Positions 12,740 to 24,274 of a stretch of 64,000 nucleotides of DNA are shown one piece after another. The translations under genes were made by a program, and so were the position numbers. Position 1 is the stretch's first letter; the number at the start of each line of letters is the position of its first letter. The stretch is from Hygrocybe punicea. Taxonomy: Eukaryota; Basidiomycota; Agaricomycetes; Agaricales; Hygrophoraceae. The DNA is taken from NCBI GenBank assembly GCA_963556145.1, contig OY744471.1, positions 4,147,590-4,211,589 of the forward strand. Reading direction: 5' to 3'. The notes beneath the pieces were generated by a model, which worked only from the letters and a program-made list of their open reading frames with translations, was not told where the DNA came from and searched no databases.

Positions 12740-12890
12740 GAGGAATATGTAGTGGGCACACAGAGCTGCATAGTGCTATCAAGTGCTACATAATGAAGGG
12801 TTTGCTATGGCTGCTATGAATTTGCTATGCCTACTATGGAATTTGGGCAAATGCTATGGCCCAAACCGGGTTTTGCTGATGCACAGGTTT
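12740..12890. repeat. Repeat with iterated GCTATGG motifs, inverted relative to 6343-6440
   Basis: Contains GCTATGG/GCTATG repeats and ends GGTTTTGCTGATGCACA. The reverse complement of that end (TGTGCATCAGCAAAACC) recurs at about 6343. Probably a transposon end with subterminal repeats. Confidence 0.5.
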
Positions 12891-13197
12891 CGTGTTTATT
12901 CATTACGTATATAGTCTGCTTTTGGAAACGGAGTCGCGGTATTGGAATTCACTGTGGCTGTGGTGAAAATCTATGATGTCCGCCCCTTATAGCTATTAGT
13001 ATTTCGCCTCCTCCGTCGCTGACGGTTGACATGGCATCAGCACAGACTCAGATCTCGCGTGCACCCACCTTGAACCCTATAAAAGCACCCAGACGGCGCC
13101 TGTTGAATTCAGAGCTGGCCTCCCACATACTCACGACAACCTCACGAGAACATCACGAACCCCCCCAAACCCCCGCTTTTTTTGTCCAACCTGAACT

Positions 13198-14243
13198 ATG
13201 CGTTTCACTTCGCTCGTTACTGCTCTCGCGGTTACCTTCGCCTCTGTAACGATCGCAGTCTCTGCACCCCTTGAGGTAAGTTCATGGGTTAGAAATTTGC
13301 TTTCGAAACGGACTGACCTCCCAACCTGTGCAGGTTAGATCTGGCATCAGGAGGTGTGTGTCACTTCACCTTTCACACAAGCTAAGCCCCCGCACATTCT
13401 AACCGAAATCCAACCAGCGTCGACGATAAGATCACGCCCTTGACAAAACGGTCCGGCTATAACACGTTGCCAGAGCATGTAAGTAATCTTTGTTCAATAA
13501 AAAAAAGTCAAGAAACAAGAACTTAGTCCCTCTTCCCGCAGGGAGGAAACGATGTGGCGGTAAACAATCGTTTTACATGCCCAATAGTTGTTCCCCTCTC
13601 ACGTCTTCCTTCTCAGACACGATCTTACTCGACCTTGGCCAAGAGGACCCCCAAATACCAGTTGCGCCCGGAGCCCAAACATCCAAATGGAACTGTATCA
13701 AATATACCTACGGGCCATAACGGCACCAGTCCAACGACGGGACCGGGGAGATATAGGTTATCGAAGATAATAGAGAAATTGAAGACATCGATGGGTGTGG
13801 CTCGGAAGAAATTGACCCGCAGACAGACATCCAAGTCGAAGGCTATAGTGAATGCGTTTTATGTGGAAGGCCGAAAGCAGGGCCAACTTGAACGTGACCT
13901 AAAGCAAACGCATCCGCTCGGGGGCGCACAAGAATGGGCGGGGCCGGAAAACGGATTCGTCGGTCCTGCGGACAAACATCCAAATGGAACTGTATCAGAT
14001 ATACCTACGGAACAGATGTTATTGCAGGAAATGGAGAAATTGAAGACATCGATGGGTGTGAAGAAAAAATTGACCCGCACCCAGACAGCCAACACGGAGG
14101 CTGTATTGAAGGCGTTTTATACGGAAGGCCGAGAGCAGGGCCGAAAGCGAGAGCGAAAGCGAAAGCGAAAGCAAACGCATCGGCGTGGGGGGCGCAAAAG
14201 GATGGGCAGGGCCGGACGGATTCGTCGGTCCTGGGGAGGTTGA
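13198..14243 (+). CDS. Secreted repeat protein with Kex2-type KR sites
   Basis: Four exons join perfectly in frame: 13198-13275, 13334-13353, 13418-13478 and 13542-14243, giving about 286 aa. The first exon is a classical signal peptide (MRFTSLVTALAVTF.., cut near VSA). Dibasic sites follow in the pro-region: PLTKR-SGYNTLPEH, then STLAKR-TPKYQ. The rest contains two ~100-residue direct repeats, each with KHPNGTVS(N/D)IPT, EKLKTSMGV, KKLTR.QT and AFY.EGR.QG. The C-terminus is an Arg/Lys-rich tail. Signal peptide, KR sites and internal repeats are the plan of fungal Kex2-processed repeat proteins and repeat effectors. No enzyme domain is seen. The gene is probably expressed, since all splice junctions hold. 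The second repeat and tail are richer in basic residues than the first. Confidence 0.7.
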
Positions 14244-14489
14244 TCAGTATAAATCCTCGAGGAAGCATACGTAACTAGTAGTAACTATAGATTCGATTGT
14301 CGATCGAGATCGATCATGTTTCAGGCGGCATTTATACGGTCAGCTCGGACTATTAGTAAACTATTAGTATAGCTGCTGGCCAACTCTGATCGCTCGGATA
14401 ACCTGTCCAATGGCCAGCTCGGATAAGTCTTAGTATACATATATAACGCTGTAGAACATCTCCGAGTCTCAACAATTTCTCTTGTCACA

Positions 14490-15150
14490 ATGCCTATCGC
14501 TGTGAGTTGTCAGAATATACAAATTCAAAAGCTTCCCCACACTTTCTTTTTCAACTCGGACAGGTCGTCGAAAACAGGTTGACCATGGAACATCAAGCAA
14601 TCGCGGAAGGCGTTGGCCTCGCCCAGATCTTGGGCAACAACGTCGAGGACACTCCGTTGCACTGTGGCTCCTATACCATGGAGGCAGGCTCAGAGACAAC
14701 TACAGACTATCCCTGCACTCTCGTTCTTGACGGTGAGTGGTTTGTAATCAATAAGCTCAGCATTATATTCATTGATTTTGTTTGCGGATTTCAAGTTCAG
14801 GTGAATTTACGATGGAGGATCTCGCAAATCCTGGTGAGGTCCGTACGTTGAAGGTGGGTGACATTTTCCGTGCGGATAGGGACTCTGCTGCCAAGTGGGG
14901 CTCTCCGTCCAGTGGAAAAGGTGTGTCCTCCACTGGCACTCTCAACTCTCGCTTATCATGGAACTACATTCGAACAGCCTTCTATGTGATTCAGCTTCCG
15001 GGAGGAACAGACCCCAACCTACTTCAAAGAAACGTAGTAACCGTCAGTGCGATATCGCATATCGAAAAGTCATTTACTACTCAAACACTATGCTTACACT
15101 TTTTTCTTGTTGTACCAATTATAACTGGTTTTGAGACATACATTCCGTGA
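14490..15150 (+). CDS. Small cupin-fold protein (EutQ-like)
   Basis: Exons 14490-14501 (MPIA), 14564-14732 and 14801-15150 join in frame to give 176 aa. The core LHCGSYTMEAGSETTT..TLVLDGEFTMED..LKVGDIFRA has the spacing of a single cupin beta-barrel as in fungal EutQ-like proteins: glycine turn, DGEF strand, GD.F loop. No signal peptide is seen, so it is probably cytosolic. The usual cupin metal-ligand histidines are not obvious, so catalysis is uncertain. The last ~35 residues after LLQRN are hydrophobic and may be read-through of an intron; the true 3' end could use a later exon near 15240 (acceptor CCCCCAG). Confidence 0.6.
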
Positions 15151-15559
15151 AATGGGAGGGGGTGGGGTGTTACAAATATCGCAATCAACACATATACCAA
15201 CTACCAAAATCGACCAATACCACAAGTCCCCCCCCAGGTACAATGAACAGACTAGGTTGTGGTCTCTTGAATGTGACGCTTGGTGAAGACTATCTTTGCC
15301 TGCGAGTTCGGAACCACTCCCCCATCGATAGCGAGATTCTCCGGATTCCTTGCTGGGAAAAACAGAAGTTGTAATTGAGCAGCACATATGTGAGCATCAC
15401 CTTGAGCTCCATCTAGTCCTTCGTGAGCGGAGGAATGGAATAGTTCAACAAACAAACAAAACCAAAAAAAATTCATGGTTCTTAAGGCTCACCGAAGCAA
15501 AGAATCGCCCGGGACTAGAAAAAAAAATATAGAGTTAATTTTTGTTGTTGGGGCTCGTA

Positions 15560-16838
15560 GCCTCAGTGGGGGGTAAGGCGAGGTGGCTCACCAAGCATGC
15601 CGTCCTTGCCCAAACAACAGAAACTGGCATATATATATATATATGGCAAGGATACGGGGTTCTAGCGGCAAACAAAACAATAACTGACGTCCTTGTCCAT
15701 GGTTGAAAATGCATACTTGGCGTCCCCTACTTGCTCTCAGTATCTCGAGAATCGCAATGGATCGAACACTTCCGGGTTTGGAAAATAGGGCTTGCGTCAT
15801 GAAAATGGAACTGTGCAACCGCTGTTTTTATTTTTATTTTTATTTTTTCGTCACGCAACACAAAGAAACTAGGACTGACGAAGTATGGATGCTCCCAAAG
15901 TTCAGAGTCAAAAGACGTTTGGCTATTTGCTCAGAGTTCGCGATCTCATCCGGTGGAGCGGCTCGTACAAGGAAATCTGCTATTATTTATTATATTGTTC
16001 ACAACGATAAAATCAGTGTGGTTGCCTACACGACGAGCGAAAGAAAAGAAAACATACTGGGCCGTCTTCCAGTTTATCCTTGTTGCGTACACACTGCTGT
16101 GTAAGGGATAAGGAAAGCTAGCGCTTCCTTCTTTCCTCCAATGAAGTACGACAGACAATAAAACTGAAAAAAATCGAGCGCCGGGTGGAAACAAAAAAAA
16201 ACATGAGGCGTGGTCTTCATAACACAAAAAAACTGTGAAGAAGTTAATGCTTTACCTGCGGCGTTGTACACTTCATCGATGGCTAATTTTGTTTCCTCAA
16301 TGACTCCAGGTATAATAGACGGAAGGGCGCGAGTGAACCGCATTACTGTGGCTTCGTACGGATTCTTCAAGACACGGCTGTCAATCGTTTGATGCATCGC
16401 TAGGATCTAGTTGGTGGGGTTTTTTTTGTTGTTGTTTAAGCACAACTTTGCTACGCAGTGGAATTATTAATAAAACCAGACCTGCATGGTTGCTGCATCT
16501 CGGTCGAACTATAAATATACAAAATATACATTATCATTGCCAGTTTGAAGAAATAGGTTCTCTCTCACAACTGCATCGTCGTTTCGACAAGCCTTGACAT
16601 TATCCCGCCCCACCACAACATGCGGTCCACCAAGGGTAGGCAGGACATATGGACGCCCACAAAACCGCAAGCGTCCTTTGTCTATCACCACCTTCGAGTT
16701 GACAGTAAACCTCACGACGGTCCATAGGTATCCGAAGATCGTCAGTGGACCAAGTCGAAGTAGATTTACTGGAGCGCTATTTCGATGCCGGAGGAGGATG
16801 ATGATGCCAAGGAGACTGAGGATGGCCTTGACGAGCAT
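15560..16838 (-). pseudogene. Degenerate cytochrome P450, island-1 copy
   Basis: On the minus strand, ATG at 16838 opens a membrane anchor (MLVKAILSLLGIIILLRHR) followed by a P450 N-terminal region (PLTIFGYLWTVVRF, LGGPHVVVGRDNVKACR). Further exons include NPYEATVMRFTRALPSIIP (about 16350-16270) and YFIGGKKEALAFL (about 16150). A C-terminal piece resembles the sequence before the heme loop (about 15760-15700, VCIFNHGQGR). The exons match the copy at 61195-62816 in order. No heme Cys motif FxxGxxxCxG was found and reading frames shift between blocks, so it is called broken. P450s are ER haem mono-oxygenases. It is divergent from SMC1, which starts 232 bp away. Confidence 0.6.
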
Positions 16839-17070
16839 GTTGGAGCAGTTTGAGTGTTTGCTTTGCTGTGAGACGAGGATCTGCCAGTGGGTCTGGTGGT
16901 AATCCGGACCTTGACTCGGAATTCGGTGGTATATCATCTCTGTCCGAGGGTGAAAGGTCCCGGCCCGAAAATAAATAAATAAATAATGTGACGTCCTGAC
17001 GGGTCACGTGAAATTGGGCATTCACGATCACGGGTTCGGTCACGCGCTTTCCGAGTCATTGCATTGACCA

Positions 17071-20000
17071 ATGCCTCTGGTTCGCATCGAAGTATGCGAC
17101 TTTAAATCCTATCGGTATGCCCCCTTCAGTCAGAAAAATATCGCATTTGGCGCTTAACCTTTTTTTTTGCAGTGGTCAACAGACAATCGGCCCTTTTCGT
17201 AACTTCACCTCGGTGATAGGTCCCAATGGCGCTGGGAAATCAAATCTCATGGACGCCATCTCCTTCGTCCTTGGCATAAAGAGCGCCCAATTACGGAGTA
17301 GTCAGCTCAAGGATCTTGTCTATCGTGGAAGGCGGCTGGCGAGGGATGGCGCTGATGAGGGCTCAGGGGGGCCCGCTGAGGACGAGAACGAAGAGCACGG
17401 TGACGGCGAAGGCGAAGGCGAGGGCACGGCCAAGAAAGCCTGGGTACTGGCTATTTATGAGGACGAGAAAAAGAAGGAATGGCACTTTCAGCGGACGTGC
17501 GTTTCTTTTTCGTTTTTCTTTTTACTCAAAACGGCGAAATATTAAACCTTTTTTTTTTCGTTGATTAGAATATCTACAACTGGGACTTCCGAGTACAAAC
17601 TCAACTCGAAAGTAGTCACGTACTCGGCCTACAATGCCGCGCTCATCTCGCACAACATTCTTGTCAAGGCAAAGAACTTTCTCGTCTTCCAAGGCGACGT
17701 CGAAGCCGTCGCCTCACAGTCGCCACGTGAGCTGTCTCGTCTCATAGACCAAATAAGTGGGTCTCTGGAGCTTTCGGGAGAGTACGAACGTGCAAAGGAG
17801 GCGCAGGATCGGGCTACAGAGAATGCTACGTTCAATTTCACCAAACGCAGAGGCATCGCTGGCGAAATTAAACAGTACAAGGAGCAGAAGGGGGAGGCGG
17901 AACGATTTGAAGCCTTATGTCAGGAGCGGGTTCGTATTATACAATTATTTCTCCCGCACTGAATGAACATACTAATTTTTAACGATCTTGCCTCAACACA
18001 TAAACCTCAGGACGACCTCATCCTTCATCGTATCCTCTACAAACTCTTTCGTATTGAAGAATCCATGGAACAAAATGGGCGTGAGATCAACGCGCAAAAC
18101 AAGACCTTGGCAGGGCTTCGCGAGGAACAACGCGTGCACGATGTGGCATTGGAAGTGGCCAGAGGCGAGCAAGCGAAGGCAAGAACAAATGTAATGCAAA
18201 AGGAGAAGAGAATCAAGAAAGAGGAAAAGGCCCTGGAAGCGAAAGTATGTCTGCTGCCTGCCGGTCTATTTTCCGTTCCCGGTTGTTTGATTGATTGAGA
18301 AGTATGGTGTAGAAACCCGACCTTGTAGCCGTGGATGCCCAAATCGAACATTCACGTCACAAAGTCCGGAATGCAGAATCCACTGGCGAAAAAGTTACTA
18401 AAGACCTGGAAAAGCTTCGTTTGGAGTTGGAATCGACACAGAAAGAATTGGCGAATGTCAAGAAAGCCGCCAATGAGGCACAAGGCGAGTCAATCATTTT
18501 TTTGAACCATGAAGTCCCTCTGCGATTTTTCTTAAACCTTCGAACTAACGCTTTACTAACAGAAGCCCAAAGAATTGCATCACAAAGTAACCTGTCACTT
18601 AGTGAAGAGAGTCTCGAGGAATACCACAGATTGTGCGCTGCACGTTTTGTCTTCTAATTCCGGGTCTGATTTGGCATTGACAGAAAGGCATCGACGAGTG
18701 TTCTCGCGGTGGATGAACGTCAATCTCTTGAGACCCTCACTCGCGAGGAGAAAACCGCCCGCAGGGTCCAAACGCAACTCGAAGACAGGCAAGCGCAGTT
18801 AGATCAGAAGAAGGAAACACTCTCCGAGGATGCCAGGATGCAAGAAATTAGGAAATCTGAGGTGTGTATCCAGTTGGTCTGGTCTCTTGGCTCTTTTGTA
18901 CCATCGTTCGTTGTATGCAGTTGGAGGAGAAGATAGCCAATCTTCAACGTGACTTGGCAAGGGCTAGGCAAGAACTTGACAACCAGCAATCGGACCGACA
19001 GCGGATCACGTAATTACGTTCCAACAGTATTCTATGTGCCTACATGCCTGACATTGCTCGCAGACAACTCGAAGCGGAGGCAAACGAGAAGCTCCACGAT
19101 GTATACCAGAAATTATTGCAAGCAGGTGTGGATAAGAACGAGTCGGAGAGAGAGGCGAAATTGAAAGACACTTTGTCCAGTCTTCAAAGGGTATTCCCTG
19201 GTCAGTATTTACAGGAAACTCTCATATGGTGATATATATCTCAACGTGTTTCATAAGGTGTTCGTGGACGAGTTGTGGATTTATGCAAGCCTACGCAGCG
19301 CAAGTATGAGACTGCTGTGTCTGTGGTGCTAGGTCGAAACATCGATGCTGTAGTCGTTGATGAGGAGAGAACAGCCATTGATTGCATTGAGGTCACATCC
19401 CTTGAGCATCCTAGAGAGCCTTTATCGATTCTTTTTTCCTTGACAGTACATGCGCAATCAACGAGCCGGCCAAGCTACCTTCATTCCGCTCGACACGATC
19501 CAGGTAAAACCTATCAATGATAAATTTCGCTCGTTCGCCAAAGGAGCTAGGCTTGCCGTCGATGTAATCCAATACGAATCAGCTGTTGAGCGCGCAATGC
19601 ATCACGCCTGCGGGAATGCTCTCGTTTGTGATACCATGGAAATCGCGCGGTTTGTTTGTTACGAAAAAGGACAGGAAGTTAAAGGTGCGAGACTTTTCTG
19701 TAGATCTCTCATTTGAATCGTGGCTGGAGGATAATGGGCTGGGCAGCTGTGACACTGGAAGGAACGATCATACACAAGAGTGGGTTGATTACTGGTGGTC
19801 GGAGCACACACGGCGGTGGAAAAAAATGGGACGAGAAGGATGTCCAAGGTACGATTTCTACCATTCTGCAATTGACAACATTTCGCTTTTGCCGATCTGG
19901 TGTAGGCCTCCGCCGTGCGCGAGACGCACTGACGAGTCAACTGCAAGATCTCCTAAAGCAGAGGTCCCGTGGAAAGTCAGACGACAACCTCGTGGCTGAA

Positions 20001-22130
20001 GTCACTCGATTAGACGCAACCATAGTCGTTGCCAAGGATGATCTAGTAAGATTTCGTGATCTTGATTCTGGACTATATCTCACTGCTGTTGGTACAGAGC
20101 GCTTGCAAACTGCGTCTGACTGGTATCAAGGATGAACTCAAGCACATTGATAAAGAATCGAAGAAGACGGCGCCGGAATTGGAAAAAGTTTGCCTTTCAT
20201 CGTTCCTTACTCCTAACGCTGACCTTGAGGTACATTAATGCAGGCGCAAGCTATTTCCGTCTCTCTCAATGAGGAGATTGAAGGGCTGGCGCGCACGATT
20301 AATCTGGCCGAGGATCAGGTGTTTGCCTCCTTTTGTCAAAAAATAAACGTTTCAAACATCCGAGAGTACGAAGAACGACAGCTTAAAGTCGCACAAGAAG
20401 AGAGCGAGGCTCGGCTTCGCTTTGATAAACAAATCGCTCGTCTTACTCACGTGTACGACTCGTCTCTTGTGGAAGTGTCAGATGGAGCTTTATGACTTCT
20501 TCTCTAGATCTAATTGGCAGGACGACCAGTTGAAAGCTGTCCGCGACCGGCTGGCTCGTCTGGAGACGATTGTCACAGCGGAAAACTCAAAACTGGAGAA
20601 ACTTGAAGGGCAAAAGCTGACGAGTCAAGAAGAGATCACGGAATCGGAGAATGCCGTTGCTGAACTGCGAGACGAGTTCCAAGAGTTCCAAGAGGTTTTG
20701 GACGAAAAAACAAAAGTGGTGGAGCAGGTCAAGCGCACTACCATGAAAGCGTCAAAAGTACTTGACCAAGCACTCAAAGAGATTGCATCGAAGGTCTCTT
20801 TCTTTCTTTCCTTCCGTGATTCGTTCCCTATACCTTTCTTCAGAATGACGAAATCGACAAGCTCGCCTCGGAAAGGTCATCGATTTATCGAAAGTGTCGT
20901 CTGGAAGGGATCAAGTTACCTCTCTTAGAAGGTAATTTGAAGAATCTTCCTATGGAAGAGGTAAGGAATTCAGAACGGAAATGAAAACATAACTAAAATC
21001 ATCCAGAATCTTCGCGAAGAAGTTGCCATGGATGTTGATGAAGACGAAGATGGAACTCAACGCCCTAGAACAGTGCAAGATTTTGGTATTGAAGTAGACT
21101 TTGAAAGCCTGGATGATGAGGAACGCGAGGTCAGAGATGACGGCTTGCTCTCATTTTCGAGAACGGCTCAGGTTTGATTGCAGGATGTCTCGGCGGAGAA
21201 GACCGCTGAATTTGATGCTGCCATATCCAAATTGAACGCAGACATCGAGCGAATGGCTCCTAATTTGAAGGCCATGGAACGGTGGGTGAATTTCTGGCCC
21301 GTCAGAGTCCCACCCCTGAACGATTTGAGCAGTTTGGAAGATGTTGAAACCAAGCTAGCGGAAACGGAGAAAGAGGCTGACAAGGCTCGAAAGGAGTCTA
21401 AAAATGCTCGCGATCAGTTCAATGATGTCAAAAGGCGGCGGTACGTTGACGGCCATGGTTACATTCCTCGGCCATTGACAATTTGCGAAGATGCGAGTTG
21501 TTCAACAAGGCTTACAATCACATATCAGAGCGGATCGACCATGTCTACAAAGATCTGACAAAGGGTAAAGCTTCCCCTATGGGGGGTGTAGCGTACCTAA
21601 GCTTAGAGGATAGCGAGGTATATTGCTGCGAGATCCTGTTGTTACCTAACTCATGTTCTTGGATAGGAACCATATGCTGCGGGTATCAAGTACCACGCAA
21701 TGCCTCCAATGAAACGATTTCGGGATATGGAGCAGTTATCAGGGGGGGAGAAAACAGTCGCCGCGCTTGCCCTCCTGTTTGCAATTCACAGGTTTGCTCT
21801 GTTTCTTGGGCGATTCCGTTATACTAACGGCATATCTTTCAGCTACCAACCCGCTCCCTTCTTTGTCTTGGACGAAGTGGATGCTGCATTGGACAACACG
21901 AATGTTGCCAAGATTGCTGGTTATATTCGGACTCAGGCGTCTATCACCTTCCAGTTCATCGTCATCAGTCTAAAGGGTTCTTTGTATGAACGTGGTAATT
22001 CACTGGTGGGTATATATCGCGATCAAGATCATAATAGCTCCCGAACATTAACTCTGGATGTAAGTTCACATGCCATCTGCACGAGATTAAAACTGAATAT
22101 GCGATTCAGCTCACTCAGTATGATGAATGA
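17071..22130 (+). CDS. smc1: Cohesin subunit SMC1
   Basis: A multi-exon gene of about 1240 residues. The start [16 protein letters not shown] splices (intron 17115-17172) into GQQTIGPF. Walker A is [16 protein letters not shown]. The Gly/Glu-rich insert between 17330 and 17450 is a typical SMC1 loop. Then come [20 protein letters not shown], long coiled coils, a hinge (about 19255-19700, with [15 protein letters not shown] and [11 protein letters not shown]), a second coiled coil, and the head: [18 protein letters not shown] (signature), [18 protein letters not shown] (Walker B) and [16 protein letters not shown]. It ends LTLDLTQYDE in a 21-bp last exon (22110-22130). SMC1 pairs with SMC3 in the cohesin ring that holds sister chromatids. 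All head motifs are intact. About 15 short introns; inner boundaries are approximate. Confidence 0.95.
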
Positions 22131-23053
22131 GGCTCAGTCTGTTTGAGGCTCAGTACTGGTCTGGCTTCTCATTGTGTCTTTGTAGCCTTCACGAACGGTA
22201 TGTATGTGAGAGTGTACTTAAAGCTGTATTTGCAAGAGAATTATTTCATGTCCTCAGAACCTGACGAGATCCTTGACAAAACCAGCAGACCGATATCTCA
22301 CCGTTGCAATAGTGGTCCCGCCGAGAAACTCCTTGTGAAGTCCTCACGATTGGTCCCGTTGAATCCTTGTTAAAGCAGGAACTAGTCGACAAGTGTGCAT
22401 AGGGGAATGAACACGAGAGGCCATGCAAACTCCTTGATGTGAACCAGTTCCCTCTCCATGGCCTTAATCTTCCTCTCTACCTCCTCGAATTTGTTGATTA
22501 CACGACAAGTGACGAGTCCTCCCATGAGAGGGTTTGGAAGGGTGTTTGTGGGTGTTCCATAAGAGGACGGTATTACGTAAGAAGGTGAAAGGACAAAACG
22601 TTGACGTTTAGAGGATACATTGATTCAAAAATTATAACGAGACCTGCTTGAGAATACTCAGACACAGTGAAAAGTCCACCTATCTAGATACTTTTAGATT
22701 CACATCCATGAAAATATAGTTTAGGAATTTAACAGCTGTCGAGCAAAAATGTCTATTTGTTTGTGTTTGTGGCTGCAAACAGCTGTAAATAGATTTCTAC
22801 ACCCTGTACCTCGATGCTGACGAGCACTTTCCCTCTTTACCCAGTGATCAATTACTTGCCGTCTCTGTACAACATCACTCTCCCAGGTCTTTACTTGGCT
22901 AGTGCAGGGTCTACGACGCCCGCGCCTCCCTCGCGCCATTGAACTCGAGAATAACGCTCATAGTCAACTGTGGAGCTGTGGAGAAATCCCAGACTCGGAG
23001 CAGCTAGCTAGCAGTCAACGGCAAACGTGATTAGGGTCCAAGCAAATGTCAGC
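22131..23053. other. Intergenic, no gene seen
   Basis: Follows SMC1; AT-rich 3' flank, no conserved frame recognised. Confidence 0.5.
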
Positions 23054-23498
23054 ATGGGGCTTATTCAAGTAAGATGATCCATTTGATTACGCGGAGCAAC
23101 CTATGAATTCCACGAGGAAGTCAACTTGCTAATCCCCACTTCCTGAAATCTCTAGGCGCTAATCCCTTTCCTCACGGATCTCATCACGTACCAACTAGGT
23201 TCCGTCGCAGGTTACGCTAAAATAATCGGATGCACATTGACGACTGAGAACAGAACGGTGTACTCAAATGTATCAGTCATTGTGCTGAATAACACCGACA
23301 ATATCCCCTACTATCCGCACCCCTGGTCCTCCCATATCGCAACCTCTATTATGATTCATGCAGATAGTCGTCACAAGTTCTCATGTCACAGGAGGTGGAG
23401 ATCTGACGCCTATGGGTGCGATTATGTACTCGCCGTTTGAGCAGGAGCTGATCAGGACTATCATCTCGAGGCTCGTGGAGTTGATTATTCAGCATTAG
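23054..23498 (+). CDS. Possible small three-exon protein, 83 aa
   Basis: Exons 23054-23068 (MGLIQ), 23156-23257 and 23364-23498 join in frame with GTAAGA..CTAG and GTGTAC..GCAG introns. The predicted protein has an N-terminal hydrophobic segment (ALIPFLTDLITYQLGSVAGY), a GGGDLTPMGA turn and a C-terminal amphipathic helix ending RLVELIIQH. No family is recognised. The perfectly consistent splicing and lack of stops support it. It could instead be the 3' end of a longer or dead gene. Confidence 0.4.
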
Positions 23499-23589
23499 GA
23501 GAGACATGTGGCTATCGGCCGGAGACCAGACGTCTCATATATGCGATCCAGACCAGGGACAGATTATTGAAGGAAATGGGCAAGATTGT

Positions 23590-23990
23590 GGATTGAAAGC
23601 GGCAGGACGGTCAGCGGCAAGTTGTCTGTGCAGCTCGACTGCCTCCGCAATTGCCTTCATGGTGTTTTCTGGCGACCCTGATCTGGTTCGCCTAGAGGAT
23701 GCCATGAAACCAATTGAAGAGGCAGGCAAGCTGTACCGACAACTACCCGTAGATAGTCCTGACGCTTTCAATCCAGATCTTGCTACCTTTCTCATCAATC
23801 TCTGATCATTTACCTGATGTAGGTTGCCAAGATGACGCCATATATGCAATTGAGGACCGGCGACTCGCTGTCGTCTGTGACACTCTCATTTCAGATCTCG
23901 TTTTATCTCTCAACCATCTCCGTTTGGGTATGGGTCGCTAAGAAGATGCACTCGAAACAATCGAGCTTCAACGTCGGCTCTCAGGTGAGT
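23590..23990. pseudogene. Head-to-head TPR module fragments
   Basis: On + from about 23685, EDAMKPIEEAGKLYRQLP and SPDAFNPDLATFL match basidiomycete kinesin-light-chain-type tetratricopeptide repeats. More degraded units follow to about 23990 with stops. On - from about 23665 to 23590, TMKAIAEAVELHRQLAADRP and AAFNPQ are the same motif pointing the other way. The two divergent modules meet near 23672, so this is a rearranged fragment of a TPR (often CHAT/NACHT-linked) gene, not a working gene. Confidence 0.6.
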
Positions 23991-24274
23991 GTTGACTGCC
24001 CTCTGGCTTTCCCACCTCTTCTACCTTATTTTTTCACTCTTAACCGCCACCTCGCTCACCTGGCAAGCTATACCTACGGTCTTCGCAATTGTGGTGCTGA
24101 CATGGTCCGCTGTTCGGACGACTGTAAATGATAATCTGCTAATTCACATTTATTTTTCGAAACTAATTGCAACCAATTTGTGTTCATCACTTTTTACTTT
24201 GATGTTCAAGGAAACTATTTAGCATGATGCCAACCCCATATCAAGCAAACTATTCCCCGCCTGTAACACAACTG

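Noticed and set aside
13588..14278. Other frames over the secreted repeat protein
   Set aside because: The spliced frame has the signal peptide and repeats; the others are shadows of the repeats.
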